Part shown: positions 19,459 to 31,640 of the stretch, piece by piece
Layout of the letters: every line of letters starts with the position of its first letter
Position numbering within the stretch: the stretch's first letter is position 1
Assembly: GCF_004664715.2 (NCBI RefSeq)
Contig: NC_051073.1
Location: forward strand, 66,685,164 to 66,749,163
Source of the DNA: Peromyscus leucopus
Lineage: Eukaryota; Chordata; Mammalia; Rodentia; Cricetidae
DNA: 64,000 nucleotides
Reading direction: 5' to 3'
The notes under the pieces: model-generated
Told to the model about the DNA's origin: nothing
Databases searched by the model: none
The model's input: the letters and a program-made list of their open reading frames with translations, nothing else
Program-made: the position numbers and the translations under genes

Positions 19459-19826
19459 CGGTGGTTTGGGTAATAATAGGTTCCACAAGCTCATAGATTT
19501 GAATGCTTGGTCTTTAAGGAGCGGTGCTACTTGACAGGGATAAGGAGGTGTGGCCTTGTTGGAGGAAGTGTGTCACTGGGGGTGGGGCTTTGGGGTTTCA
19601 AATGCTCCAGCCGGTCCAGTGTGTTTGTCTTTTCTTCCTGCTGCCTTTGGGGCCAGATGCAGAACTCTCAGCTGCCGTATCTGCCTGCATGCTGCCATGC
19701 TTCCCACCATGCTGATAATGGGCTAAACCCCTGAAACACTAAGCAAGCCCCAATTAAATGCTTGCCATTATATGAATTTCCATGGTCACGGTGTCTCTTC
19801 ATGGCAATAGAACAGTGGCTATGACA
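19459..19826 (+). mobile_element. 3' LTR of the MaLR element
   Basis: GGTGGTTTGGGTAATAATAG, GGAGGTGTGGCCTTGTTGGA, and the ending GGTGTCTCTTCATGGCAATAG then TATGACA. It differs from the 5' LTR by many changes, so the element is old or recombined. Confidence 0.75.
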
Positions 19827-19839
19827 GTGTGTCACACAG

Positions 19840-20075
19840 GACTGGCTTTAAGGCTTCAACAGTCACATGCCATGCCTATGGTACCTCGGTTTCCTGCTTG
19901 CTGTAGTGCCCTGCCTCTCTCCCTGCTATCACAGTCCCCTCCAGGATGGTAATGGACTGTTTTCCCTCCGGAGCCATAAGCCCCCAAATAAACGCTGTCT
20001 TCTATGAGTTGCCTTGGTCATGGCATCTTCTCACAGCAATAGAAAAGTGCCTAATGCTCTCACCAACAGGCTGTC
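19840..20075 (+). mobile_element. Partial MaLR-like LTR
   Basis: Repeats the end of the LTR pattern: GTAATGGACTGTTTTCCCTC, AATAAACGCTGTCTTC, GAGTTGCCTTGGTCATGG, TTCTCACAGCAATAGAAAAG. Confidence 0.6.
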
Positions 20076-20111
20076 TGTTTTTGAAGGCATTTCCAAACAT
20101 TACAAATTAAC

Positions 20112-20485
20112 GAAATATATGTGTGTGACAGTTTGAATCTGAATATCCCTCACAAGCTCGTATTTTGAACACTTGCTCTATTTTGGCAAACAGTAGGACC
20201 TTTAGGAGATGGGGCCAAGCTCAGAGACACGAGTCATTCATCATAGGCGGGCCTTTCAGGGTTAGGCCTGGCATTAATTCCTCTTCTGCTCTCTGCCTCC
20301 TGGCCTACTGTGATATGCACAGCCTCCAGCACGCAATCCCCCTGTCAGGAATTGAACTGCTCCACCCTGCCTTCCCCACCGTGGTGGGACAAAGCTCTGA
20401 AACCAGGAGACTAAATCTTTCATCCACTAAGTTGGTTTTCATCAGGTATTGTGTTCTTGGTTGATGCAAAAGTAACTAACACAGT
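20112..20485 (+). mobile_element. Old mammalian MaLR LTR (MLT1-like)
   Basis: GTGACAGTTTGAATCTGAAT at the start and TGATGCAAAAGTAACTAACACAG at the end, with GAGATGGGGCC in between, give an MLT1-like outline. Strongly diverged. Confidence 0.55.
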
Positions 20486-21734
20486 ATCGCATTATATGAA
20501 AGTCACACACGTGTGTCTTCTTTAATGCCAGTTCATCTATAGGATATAAGCCATGTCTATTGAGATTATGGTTTAATTTGAGGTTACTAAAAATACAACC
20601 AAAACTATTGGTCTGGGCAATGCATCAGAAAGAAATACTCCTTGCAAGGCATGCAACGTTCTGTTTTCATAATCCTGCAAAGATACCACTTAAAATATTA
20701 CATCTCGAATGAAGCCCTTCCTGATGCCTTAAAAGTGGTGGTGAGACTTATCTCCAAATTAGAGTATTAATATTTATCTTTAGAGTTAACACTACAAAAA
20801 AACTAAGAACTCAGGTCCTGGATTTTGATCTTGTTTCTTCATTTCTTAACAAGACCTTGGGATTCACTCAAGATCATCTGGACCTGTTTCCTCCTCAGGA
20901 AATGGAGATCTTCACCTAGGCAGTAGATCACAGGTACAGCAAATGTGCCTATGTGTTGTTGTGACCACCATAACTGAAGAAGCAAACACTCTTTGTGAAG
21001 CAGGAGCTTTCTATGGCTTTTTAGCTCACAATATAACATATCTTGTGTTAACAGACTGAAGGAAATCATCCATTTGAATGAATACTGCCTGCCACATCGT
21101 TAAGTTTTCAATAAATGTCTGCTATCATTAACCATCTCTATGGTCCCTTTAAATTATACCTGGCTGTGTGTTGAAGTATTTATCTTAGCTAAAGTCTTGG
21201 CCTTCAACTGCCAGTAGGGATATAATCTCATCTATTCTGCCAAATACCAATGACTATGGCCCTCTTCTTGATTGTTTTAGAAATACAGAAGGGAAGTCCC
21301 AGTCCCTTCTCAATTAAACACAAGACTGTTTTCATAATAAAGTCCTGATTAAAACTCATGCCCTCAGTCAACCTGATTCCCAGTTCCTCAGTGGTGCTGC
21401 GTGGTGTTGGAACGCTGTCCTCATCAACATCTCTACCATCACCAGGAACCAGACAGAACTGGAAAACAACCACACCCAATTTCGTGGAGTGTGAGTAACT
21501 CAGCCACAGGTATCCCTGCTGAAGTCAAACTGACAATGTACATTTTTTTTGTGTGTGTGAGATCCTCCATGATGTCTCTTGCGTGCCCAAGTTCATCCAG
21601 CTTCAGGGATATAACCATAGTCTCCTCTATGCACAAAACTGGATCACATAAGCTGTTTGCTCTACTCCATGGCCACCAGGACTGCAACTGTCTTCTTTCT
21701 CTTTTGAATTTTTTGAATATGTACATGCTTACAT
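20486..21734. other. No gene seen
   Basis: Single-copy-like DNA. A short L2-like phrase (GAAGCCCTTCCTGATGCC, 20711-20728) is the only hint of an old repeat. Open frames up to 119 codons lack any family signature. Confidence 0.4.
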
Positions 21735-21990
21735 ATGTGTGTGTGTTTGTTTATGCCTGAGCATACATACATACACGTGTGGAGGCTCAGGACAATGTTG
21801 AGTGTCTTCCTCTATTGCTCTCCACCATACTTCCTGAGACAAGGTTTCTCACTGCACTTGAAGCTCACAAGTTTGGCTAGGCTGGCTGTCCAGCAAGCCC
21901 CAGGATTGTCCTGTCTCTGCCTCCTCAGTGCTAGGATTGTAGGTGCCTACTACAGTGCCTAGATTTTAATAGGGGTGCTAATGATTGCAC
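21735..21990 (-). mobile_element. B4-like SINE, antisense
   Basis: GAGACAAGGTTTCTCACTGC, AGGCTGGCTGTCCAGCAAGC and AGTGCTAGGATTGTAGGTGCC mark the B1-like part in antisense; a CA/TG-rich tail precedes it. Confidence 0.6.
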
Positions 21991-22374
21991 ATAGTTCCTC
22001 GAGCTTACATGGCAAGCCCTTTGCCCACCTACCTGTCTCAGCCCTGCCCTTTGCTGCTGATTCTGTTGCTAAAGTATGCCCTGGAGTCAGGATCCTTTGC
22101 CTTTATGGCAACCATTTTCCAGTGGTCTGTTTTGTGTCTCAGCAAAGAGGGTCAAGCATGTATCTCTGGACACAAATGGTAGATAAAGGTCAAGGTAGGA
22201 TTTTTTTTTTTTTTGTTTGGTTGGTTTTTGCTTTTCTTTTCCAAAGAGGCTGCCAGCTTTTCTGTAGATCAGTGGGCAGAAGTGGGTCTGTGCAGACTCT
22301 TTCAGGATTGTTCAGATTGAGAAGGCCAGCCACACCAAGTGTCGGGGAAGCTGTAGACTAGCACATGGTCTCAC

Positions 22375-23240
22375 ACACTGCTGGGGAGAATGCACACTGT
22401 CTCATACGGTTTGTGAAATACTTTGGCAACTCTTACAAACTTAACCATAACATACAGCACATTGCCCAACCATCCCAGGCCCTAATATTTATTTATCTAA
22501 GCTAGAGGAAAGTGTAGATCCCTGGTAGAATGATACATCAGTGTTCATAATTTTCTATAGTATTTCAAAACAAGAAATAACTTTATTTCTCAGAAAAGAT
22601 GAATAGAGAAGTAAATTGTAGTAGATACCAATTCAGTGGAATGTCATTTAGCAAGCAATACATGAATATATATATATACACACATGTATATATTATATAA
22701 ACATAAATACATACATTCATACATAAAGGTAAGAACTGGTTTTTTTTGTTTGTTTGTTTTTTGTTTTTTGTTTTGTTTTGTTTTTTTGAGACAGGGTTTC
22801 TCTGTATGACTTTGCGCCTTTCCTGGATCTTGCTCTGTAGACCAGGCTGGCTTCGAACTCACAAAGATCCACCTGCCTCTGCCTCCCAAGTGCTGGGATT
22901 AAAGGTGTGCACCACTACTGCCCGGCCAGGTAAGAACTGTTGATATAGAAAACAATGTTAATTGGCCTCAAAGTGATTGTGTTAAGTGAAAAAAGCCAAC
23001 TAACACTGTATATGCAGTACAAACCATTTACGTAGTATAGATTGTAACCTAATCTACGACAGGATGAGGGCCAGCATGTTCCTGGAGCCTGGGGAATGGG
23101 ATGACACAGAAAGATTATTTAAGATCATGAGCCAGTTTTGTGAGTCGGTGGATACCTTCATCATCTGGATGGTAGTGGTGGCTTCATGGGTATTTATGGA
23201 TGTCAAAGTGTATCACACCAGTCCCTTTCAAGTCTGAGGT
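22375..23240 (+). mobile_element. Ancient L1 3' end, interrupted by a B1
   Basis: TGTGAAATACTTTGGCAACTC, GCCCAACCATCCCAGGCCC and AGTGGAATGTCATTTAGCAA are eroded L1 ORF2-end text. After the B1 it resumes with GTGTTAAGTGAAAAAAGCC and ends at ATGTCAAAGTGTATCACACC. A TA/CA-rich patch lies at 22666-22720. Confidence 0.75.
22739..22927 (-). mobile_element. B1 SINE, cricetid-type, antisense
   Basis: A full B1 with T-rich tail: GAGACAGGGTTTCTCTGTAT, then TGACTTTGCGCCTTTCCTGG (the variant typical of cricetid rodents), AGACCAGGCTGGCTTCGAAC and GGGATTAAAGGTGTGCACCA. The 12-bp target duplication AGGTAAGAACTG is perfect (22727-22738 and 22928-22939). Confidence 0.95.
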
Positions 23241-25525
23241 TTATTGTATGTCAGTCAAACCTCACTATAACCACTTTGTAAAATGGACCCTGGGAGAAAT
23301 ATGCCATCTAAGCCTTTTCTTCAAAATCATCCGAGTGTGTCCCCTTCCTATTGAATCAAACGCCCTCTTCACTGTCTGTGATTTAGTTCTTAGGCGAGTG
23401 GAAGCTAGCTCCTCGAGGGCAAACATGGCCCTGTTGAGCTCTGGCCTCCATAAACCATAGCACAATAGTGTGCAATCATCAGAGGCATCCTATGCACATG
23501 TGAAGTGATTGAAAAATTAACGAACTGAACAGTTATCCGTTTGTAACAGCACATTGTTTTCGATGTGAAGCTCTGCCACTGCTGACTTCTCTCGGTGAGA
23601 AAACATGCCTCCTGACAAGCCAGCACGTTTCAGTACAGATTATCAAACAAGAAACCTTTGTGAGGAAGATCTCTGCATATGAAGGATGCAGTTCATAATG
23701 GGGAGCGGGGTGGGGGTGGGGGGCTTACTTCTCCAAACAGCAATGAGGTGGCCTCTCCACCTTTCTTCATCAGGACTGCAATTTGGATGGACCTTTAGCT
23801 TAATACCTAAAATTCAGTTCAGAGCCTACCTGTCACTATTCAGAAGTCTCAGGGGAAATGGGAGAAGATCTGTAGATAAGACCCAGGCCAGGAAATGGGA
23901 GCTGGTGTTCAAATCCAGAATCTGTGGCTTCTCAACTGAACCTGGGGAAAAAAAAACAACAAACAAACAAACACACAAAACCGACTCATTGCTCTGAGGA
24001 TTCTTTTTCAGCCTTGAAAATAAAGGCTAAAGGCGAAGTGCTTTTAGAACATTCACATGCCAACATCCTGTGGCCCTGTGGTTTCAAGACGGAGCTAGTT
24101 AAAATGGACCAAGGATTCCAGTGCTCTGTAGGGTAGGGGAAAAGTGAGGTGTCAGTCGGGGTTTAAGTGGAAGCAGAAAAGGCTTAATTTGCAGAATGAT
24201 TCCACTGTTCTAAAACTTCAATGAACAGGAAAGACGATCAGGGATCAACCCTTCCATTCAGCTGTGTGCTCTCTATGGTTCACTCCTGGAGTCACACTGC
24301 ACCTTACCCAATTGTGGCTTTATTCTGAATGGAGCATGGGCCACTTGCTCTGCAACTTCTCCATGCGTGTTTCTTATCCGGGGATGCCAGGCAAAGATTT
24401 GGCATGATCTGTATTCAGTCACTCTCAGAGACTGAATTGCATTTTCTGCCTCTATTTCTAGTTGGCAAGAGTCCCTCTTCTGCTGATGCCTAATGTGATA
24501 CAGTCTCCAGAAGGCTGATTGATTGCCAGGTGCAGGCATGATTAAGCCAGTGCAACCGAGGGCCACCCCAGACCCGTAATGTAAGAAGCAAAGCACACTT
24601 TCTCCGCGGGGACACTGTGGCTTTCTTCAGCCTTACAGCTCATGATAGAAACACCCCGGAGTTAAAAATAAATAATCAAAACCTATTTGTGCATGGAGTA
24701 GACTAGAATCCTTCATGGAAACAGAAAGGAAAAATAAATTACTGTCAGGACTCAGGGCCCAAAACTTAATTATAAGGACTGAAAGCATAATGGGCATTTA
24801 AAAGACTGTGTTATTAGTTCTGTCCTTCCCAGGCTCTGCTTATGTAGCCAAAGAAATGCAGTATGTGGGTCGCGCCTGTTATGGCTCAGTATTCTGTTCC
24901 TGCTTTGGAAATCCATGTCGACGGGAAAGGGGAAAAAAGTCTATTTCTGAAATTCACCCCCACACAAAAAAATATCCTGAATGTTTTCTGAAGACTCAAA
25001 GGAGGAGAAAAAGAATACTGAGTAGAGTTTAGTATAATATGGGATAAATTATAGAATTGTTCTAAACATCACTTTACCCACAAAGCTCCACCTACTTCCT
25101 TCCCAAAGGAGACTACTTAAATCCCCATTTAGTTTCTGTACCAACGTCCCAAGCCCACAATCCCCTGGCAATTTGGTCCTTTCTATCACCCTGGATATGG
25201 CAACTTGTTCTTTAGCCGTGAGCTCACCCTTAATTACCCATGGGGGAGTTGATTCGAGCACCCCACTTCCTGCCCAGGGATTCTGAAATCCTTCGTGATC
25301 AAACTCCATATATAAAATAGCATAGTGCTTGCATCTGACCTATGTCCATCCTCTGATATATCTCAGAGCCTCTTTTGACCTAATGGAGATAGTAAAAAGA
25401 TCTGTAAATAGCAGCTAATGCTGTGCTGTTTTGGGAGAAGTAGCAGAAAAATAAATGAACATGTTCAGTTCAGGTGAAATTTTAAAAAAAGGAATCTACT
25501 ATTGGGTGAATCTGAAGATGTGCAA
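23241..25525. other. No gene seen
   Basis: Single-copy-like DNA with a G-rich patch (23700-23725) and a (CAAA)n-like run (23948-23980). No coding family or firm repeat. Confidence 0.4.
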
Positions 25526-25890
25526 TGTCTTAGTCAGGGTTTCTATTGCTGTGAAGAGACTCCATAACCATAGCAACTCTTAAATAGTAAAACATTTAAT
25601 TGGAGCTGGCTTACAGTTCAGTGGTTTAGTCCATGGCAGCATGCAGGCAGACATGGTGCTGGAAAAGGAGCTGAGAGTTCTACATCTTGATCCTCAGGCA
25701 GCAGGAAGTCAACTGTCCCATTGGGCATGGCTTGAGCATATATGAGACCTCAAAGCCTTCCCCGACAGTGACACACTTCCTCCAGCAAGGCCACACCTAC
25801 AAGGCCACACCTCCTAATAGTGTCACTCTCTATGAGGCAAGCATTCAAACACAAGAGTTTAGGGGGCCCATACCTATTCAAACCACCATA
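25526..25890 (-). mobile_element. ERVL/MaLR-like solo LTR with 5-bp duplication
   Basis: Plus strand TGTCTTAGTCAGGGTTTCTA to ATTCAAACCACCATA. The flanks carry TGCAA at 25521-25525 and 25891-25895, the 5-bp duplication usual for ERVL-class elements. An internal CAAGGCCACACCTAC unit is duplicated. Confidence 0.8.
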
Positions 25891-25895
25891 TGCAA

Positions 25896-26734
25896 CATGA
25901 TTATAAAAAGCTGACCATACAAAGGAAACAACGTTTGTCCACCACAGCCTCTACCCTGCTGTACATAGATGGATCAGGCAGATAAACCAATAAAAAGTCC
26001 TCTTTAGGAAGCATGGGAAACTCAAGTATCATGGGACTCCGACAAGAATGGAATATCAATGGGTGGATCTGTTGAAGAATCATGCTTCTGAAATAGGAGG
26101 AAATCTTAGTAAAGATTTGGGTTTTCTTCTGGAAAGCTAGAGGCTCAAAATGTTTCCACAGTCAGGACTTTTTAGGGCCAAGCTCGTAGTTTCTCCAACA
26201 ACACATTTCCATGCTAAGGATAGTGGACTTCTGGTGGCTTTGCTGCCATTCAAGTCCTGTGTTTGTTAGTTTGTTCCCAGGCACAGGGTTCAGGTCTCCC
26301 AGCTTAGCATTCTGAAGCTTGCCTACAACAAGGAGCACAGACAGGAAGGCAAGATCTTGTTTGTTTCATGTGGAGGGACTGGACCTCCACTCAGGGCAGT
26401 CTTCGGGGACCTTTTGTTTGGGTTTGGTTTGGGTTTTGTGCTGTTTTTCTTTGGTTTGTGTTGAGTTTGGCTTTGTTTCGGTAGGGACTGGGGTTTCATT
26501 GTGCTTGTTTCTTACAGCCCCCATAGTTCTTGCTCTTTGGAGTCCTGATGCTGTTGGATTTTCAGATCCTGTTTCTACTTCCTAACAGCTTGCACAGCCA
26601 CTTTTACGTCAGCCGCCTCTTGCAGATGCTTGCTCCTTTATTGCAACACCTTGCTAAACGCACCTGCATATACTGCGCACCTGCATACACTGAGCACACA
26701 GAGAGTGTTTGTTTTCGCCCCGCTTTGCTTGTCC
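25896..26734. other. No gene seen
   Basis: Single-copy-like DNA with a GGTTTGG/TTTGGGTT-rich stretch (26418-26480). Confidence 0.4.
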
Positions 26735-27290
26735 CTTATTCTCTAGAGGAACAGAACCACTAGATGAATCTACATAATGAGCTTAGGTTGGGCTAAAATA
26801 GCAACAGCTGAATCGAACCTGGGAAGCTGAAGTTCTGTCCTTGAGGTGTGGATTCCTCCACACCGAGCACAATCCCAGAGTAGCTGTCTCCTACTGGGCA
26901 AGCCGATGACCCAGTCGTGGTTCTGTCCATGAGGCTGGATGCCTAAGTAGTCCCAACCAGGCACTGAAAACCAAGAAGGTTCCTGGAAGAGCTGCTGGTC
27001 CTGAGTCAATGACGGGAGCCTGGAAACTCCAGTTCAGATATTAGTGAAGGAATCTGTAGTCTCTGGCAATAGTCGATCAACTCAGAGGCAAGAGGAAAGG
27101 CCAAGCAAGCAAAAGCTGAGTGATCTCCCTTGTGCAACACCCCCTTTTCCTGCATGGCTACCAGAAGGTGCCTCCCACAACAGGGTTAGGTCTTCCTGCC
27201 TCAATGAAGGCAGTCAGGACCATTGCCCTAACTACCCCGGTGATTCTAATTTGTGGTAAGTTGACATTAAAACCAACCATAATATCCTAT
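26735..27290 (-). mobile_element. Diverged rodent LTR (MaLR-like)
   Basis: Opens with CTCTAGAGGAACAGAACCAC, has CCATGAGGCTGGATGCCTAAG and GTGAAGGAATCTGTAG in the middle, and closes with GTAAGTTGACATTAAAACC. This is the layout of a common rodent LTR family whose name I cannot give. Orientation is uncertain. Confidence 0.45.
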
Positions 27291-28534
27291 GACTCAAGGA
27301 TGAGAAGATACATTTTTCTACCTTCCAGCTTACAGATGGTGACATTACCAAATGTTGTTCCTCTGGATAATGTATGCTATTTTGTTTCCAGCTTCTTTGT
27401 TTCTTCCCCGGCAGCTTGACCACTAAGCCAAATCGGCAGCTTTTAATTTTTTTGTTATCGCAAAGCCCTGAGCTTCATTCAATATCTGGTTAATTGGGGC
27501 TATAAAATGGTTAATTCGAACAAAGAGAACTCTCCTTACTAATACACACATAAACACACACGCACACATACACATGATCTGAGAGAGGGAATTAATATCA
27601 AGTAATCATTAAAATATATATGTGCAAGGTAGTATGAACAGAATCTCACTCAAATTTATATTAAAACATGGTACAAAGAGCAAGTCAAACACTCCTTATC
27701 TCCTCAACAGACTCATGGCCTGAAGCATGGGACCCTCTCCACTCCTCTCGTAAGAGATTTCTGAGTTAATTCTAGGCATACCACTTTTACATAGGAAAGG
27801 TGATTTGGCTCATGACCTTGGAAATATCTCCATACTGTAAAAGCCAGTGACTCGGCTTATGCCCCAGAGAGATTCTTCTGCATTCCAAAACTTACATACA
27901 AGCTCAGATTTATCATGGCTCTAAGCAAACACTCTAAAAACAAACAAAAGTGGAAATTGCTCCATTGCCCTTTATTCATTGAGGGGAAAAAAAAATCTTA
28001 ATTTAGTTTACTCTTACTTCAGTTAGAATCACAAAAAACCAATAAACATATAAATGATGGCTCCCCAGCCATCAAGTTTGTTTCTTGTTCATATCAGAGT
28101 CCAAAGTTGGTGTTCCTGGTCTGCAGTCCACTCTCCTCCAAGCCATCCAGGCATGCGTGTTTAGAACCTGCCGTCTCCACTGTGATTTACAGGATCATGG
28201 GGGAGGGGTCTGGGGTGGGGAGACAGTGTGGTTGCCAAAACACTTAGTCATAGGAGAGCGTAGAGGAGGGGCCTCTCTTTCCCCAGAACCTTAGCTGGCA
28301 GCAGCACCCTGTCTTACTGACTTACTCATACGCTGTGTTTACTGCCAAAAGAGTCTGGAGGCACGTCCAAACTTCCCGCCAAGGGAAATCGATTGCCAGA
28401 TGAAATTAATTTGGTAAATGGCCATATTGACCATAGAAAACAGAAAAAAAAAATAATATGAAAGTCAGATCTGAGGACCTGTAGACAAGTAAATTTAAAG
28501 GAATCACCTTTTTTAAAAAAAAAAAACATAATAT
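27291..28534. other. No gene seen
   Basis: Single-copy-like DNA with a short CA-rich repeat (27541-27575). Confidence 0.4.
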
Positions 28535-29225
28535 TTATATTAATCTTTGAGAATTTCACACAACGTATTTTGATCATATTCTCCTTACACTCTTCCCCCA
28601 ACCTTCTTCCAGTCCTTCTTCCCTAACCTTCTCCATTTAGTTCCCTCTCTGTCCAATCCCTCCCCATTTCTCCCCTAACCCTTCCTCCTTCCAAGGGAGT
28701 CCTGAACCAACAACTCAAAAGGAGGTTTCCCATGCCTGACATTGTGTTTTTTGTTTGATAATTGGGAATTTGGGGTCTGGGAATGTTGCCACCCCAAGTG
28801 GAGTAATATCAATTAATATATTATATAACATATATGTATTATATACAAGTGATATATGCACATATATATACACACATGAGTGTATACATATTGCATACAG
28901 TTTTAAGTAAACATAAAATATCATTCCCTATGGCTTTTTCCATCTTATGTTATTATATCCTTTTATTTTTAGCTGTTTTTTTTCAAGGTGAGTCTCTGAC
29001 ATTTTGCATTTTTCTTGTAGTGATGTGTCCCACGGTCCCTCTCTCTAAGAACCCCTGTGCTCCCCTATGCTCCTCCTCACCCCTGCTGCCACCATGGTCC
29101 CTTTTTATTTCCCTAGTCTCTGTGGTCACTCCAGGTCATATATTCACATCCACAGCTTCGGAGCTAGCATCCACAAAACGAGAGAAGACGCAGTGTTTGT
29201 CTTTCCGGGCCTGAGTAGTTGCTGA
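28535..29225 (-). mobile_element. Old rodent L1 (Lx-like) 3' end, antisense
   Basis: TTTGAGAATTTCACACAACG followed by TTTTGATCATATTCTCC, then further on GCATCCACAAAACGAGAG and TGTTTGTCTTTCCGGGCCTG, match antisense rodent L1 3' parts. An AT-rich (TATA)n stretch lies at 28815-28890. Confidence 0.5.
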
Positions 29226-31261
29226 AGCTGCCTGCCAACCTCTCCAACCACCCCTTGCCTTGTGACAACCTGGTAACACTTCCAGTCCCTTCGGCGCCGT
29301 CACTTTGCTCGTTCAGAAGTCAGTTTCAGGCCACACAACTTGATGCGACAGAGGCCACTCGCTGTTCTTCTAGATTCCATCTGTCCGGCGTTGCCTAGTT
29401 TGTTCACCAGCCTCTGTGCGTGGTCACACATGTCGTTCTTTTCTATCTTTTCAAACTTCTGAGGTTTAAAAAAATACCTGCTGCTTATCTTTAGGCATTC
29501 ATTCAATTCTAATGGAAAAGTATTGGGAGCAGGAACGGTGTTTGTCCTGGCCATCATAGACACAGTTACAGCTCCTAAAGCATTTTTTGTTTAGAGGCTT
29601 GAATTTGGTTCCCATTGGTTTCTATAGCTTCTCCCTTCCTAACTTATATTAACCATACCTCTCTAACTTCTGCATTTGGATGCTTTGACATCACTGGAGG
29701 AACGATAGCTCTTGGAACTCAGCCAATTCCTAGAGGTTGTATCTTACCCAGAGGCATGGTTTCTTACAGCCAATTCAGAGCCCACACTCCAAACACCCCT
29801 TCTGTGAATGGTCACTGGCTGTCCACCTGCCTCAGTGACTCCAGGGACCTCCAGAAACAAAACTAACAAGATGAGTATGTGTAAAGAGAAAGTTTAATCT
29901 TCTTGTTGTCTAAGCTACTCCCTCCAATCTCCGGCCCCCTGCTGAGGAAATACTTGGACTTTTGTATTTGACGTGCTGAACCCAAACTTCTGAATGAATA
30001 CTGTGCCTCCTCTGGCCTTTCCTCCTCAGAGACAGGCTTCCTCCGCACAAGGACCCTGGCAGGCTGTACTTGGGCTTGGCCCTGGGAGGTACTGGAAGTT
30101 AGATCCTTTACTAGCTCCTGCATTATGACTAGGGAAATTTCGGCTTGTGTTCTGATCATCCACCCATCCATCCAATTCCTCATTCAAAACTGTAGAGTAT
30201 TCACTATCTGTCAAAGGCTATATTAGACTCTTGGAATAAAGCAGGTCCTTACTGTCACTGAGTATACAACAATGACAGAAGTAATTTTTGAAAAACTAAG
30301 ATTTCACAGAAAAAACGGTCCAGGCTATAATAAGTAGAGTGAACAGCATGTTGTGGGAGGGTGGCGGTGCCTAGCTCCCACCCTTTCCACCTCCTTCACC
30401 CATGACTGCTCTCGTCATTTGCCTGTCCCTCCTCTGTCTCCCTTGCCTCTCAGGCCACTGCTTATACCAACAAAATGTCTCCTCCTGGCTTCCCGGTGTT
30501 TTTCTTTCCTATGAAATGAAGTCCCTGGAGATGTGTCGGGGATTCAGTGAAGGAGATTTAAGCAGGATTTCGAGCAGCTGAACTTAGTAAGTCAAGTCTG
30601 TGTTGGGAGGATGAGCTATCTGTGCACATATACAATCTATTATAGAAGAGGAGAGAAAGGCCTGCTGCCGCTGCTCTCTTTGGGTTGACATGGGAGATTG
30701 GTCAAAGTAATATTACTACACCATTGGCCCAGCACCATGAGTTTAAAAATGTTTGTGTGAAAATACTAACAAGGGACACATGTTACACTCCCACACACGT
30801 CTAAAAGAGATGTGAGCCAAAATGCCAGGAATAGCAATCAAATGCGAACACTTCTGCTTGAACCATGGAAAGTGGGGGCGTGAGCCGGAGTCCCCTGGCA
30901 AACCAGACAGGGTCAGAAACCCCTTTCTTTAGGCTGCTTTCTGCTTTGGGTGCTGGGCAACACCCCCCCACACATACACAAACACACACACAGGAACCCA
31001 GGGCAGCCATCTTGGTGTGGCAGTCAGTCTCTTTCTCCTCTTGTTTCTGGAGCAGCTATTTACAAAGTGCCTACGTATGCCAGACTCTGCTGGGAGGAGA
31101 GACGGCTGCTGAATCTGAAGGACACGATCTTTGTCTCCCTGGAGTTTGTAGGCCAGAATCTACCAAGACTGGTGCTGGAAGTAGGCAAAGAGGGTCACTG
31201 GATGGTCATGGTACTTCTAACCCTGACGTGTAGGCAAAAGGGACATTGTCTATTTTATCTT
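29226..31261. other. No gene seen
   Basis: Single-copy-like DNA. Reading frames near 29863-30214 (minus) and 30865-31233 (plus) have no recognised domain or start context. Confidence 0.4.
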
Positions 31262-31327
31262 TATTTTTTACGTGTGTGTAGTGTGTATGCATATGTATGT
31301 ATTCACATATGTATGGATGTGTGTGTG

Positions 31328-31366
<39 letters not shown>

Positions 31367-31640
31367 TGTCTGTCTGTCTGTCTGTAAGCCAGAGGTTGGC
31401 ATTGGTTGTCTTCTATCACTTTTCAGGTTCTTTACTGAGGCAGAATTTCTCACTGGACTCAGAGCTCGCTGACTTGAGGAGTCTAGCTAGCCTGCTTACT
31501 TGTGGATTTCATCTCAGTCGCCTAAGCTCTGATTACAGGCAGACCATCTCACTGCCTGGCCTTTCATATGGGGCTGAAGATCTGAATGCATCCCCATGCT
31601 CTCATGGCCAGTATTTCATCATCTCCCCAGCCTTTCCTGC
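31262..31640 (-). mobile_element. (GT)n tract plus B4-like SINE, antisense
   Basis: The repeat (GT with TA, ending (GTCT)n at 31366-31385) is followed by TGAGGCAGAATTTCTCACTG, GACTCAGAGCTCGCTGACTT and CTCTGATTACAGGCAGACCA. The end GGCCAGTATTTCATCATCTC then CCCAGCC fits the tRNA-like head in antisense. Confidence 0.6.

Larger units (their letters stand above)
16412..19826 (+). mobile_element. MaLR-type (ERVL-MaLR) provirus with two LTRs and internal region
   Basis: Two similar LTRs in the same orientation (16412-16771 and 19459-19826) enclose internal sequence. The 5' joint is followed by TTGGTACCAGGAGTGGGGT (16775-16793), the characteristic start of MaLR internal DNA. The end of the internal region (18860-19455), with ATGCCAGAGTCGTGGGA and GACTAAATGCATTTAGCATTATG, also matches MaLR. 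No gag or pol frame is open. A 5'-truncated L1 and a solo ERVK-type LTR have inserted inside. No flanking 5-bp duplication is evident. Confidence 0.8.
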
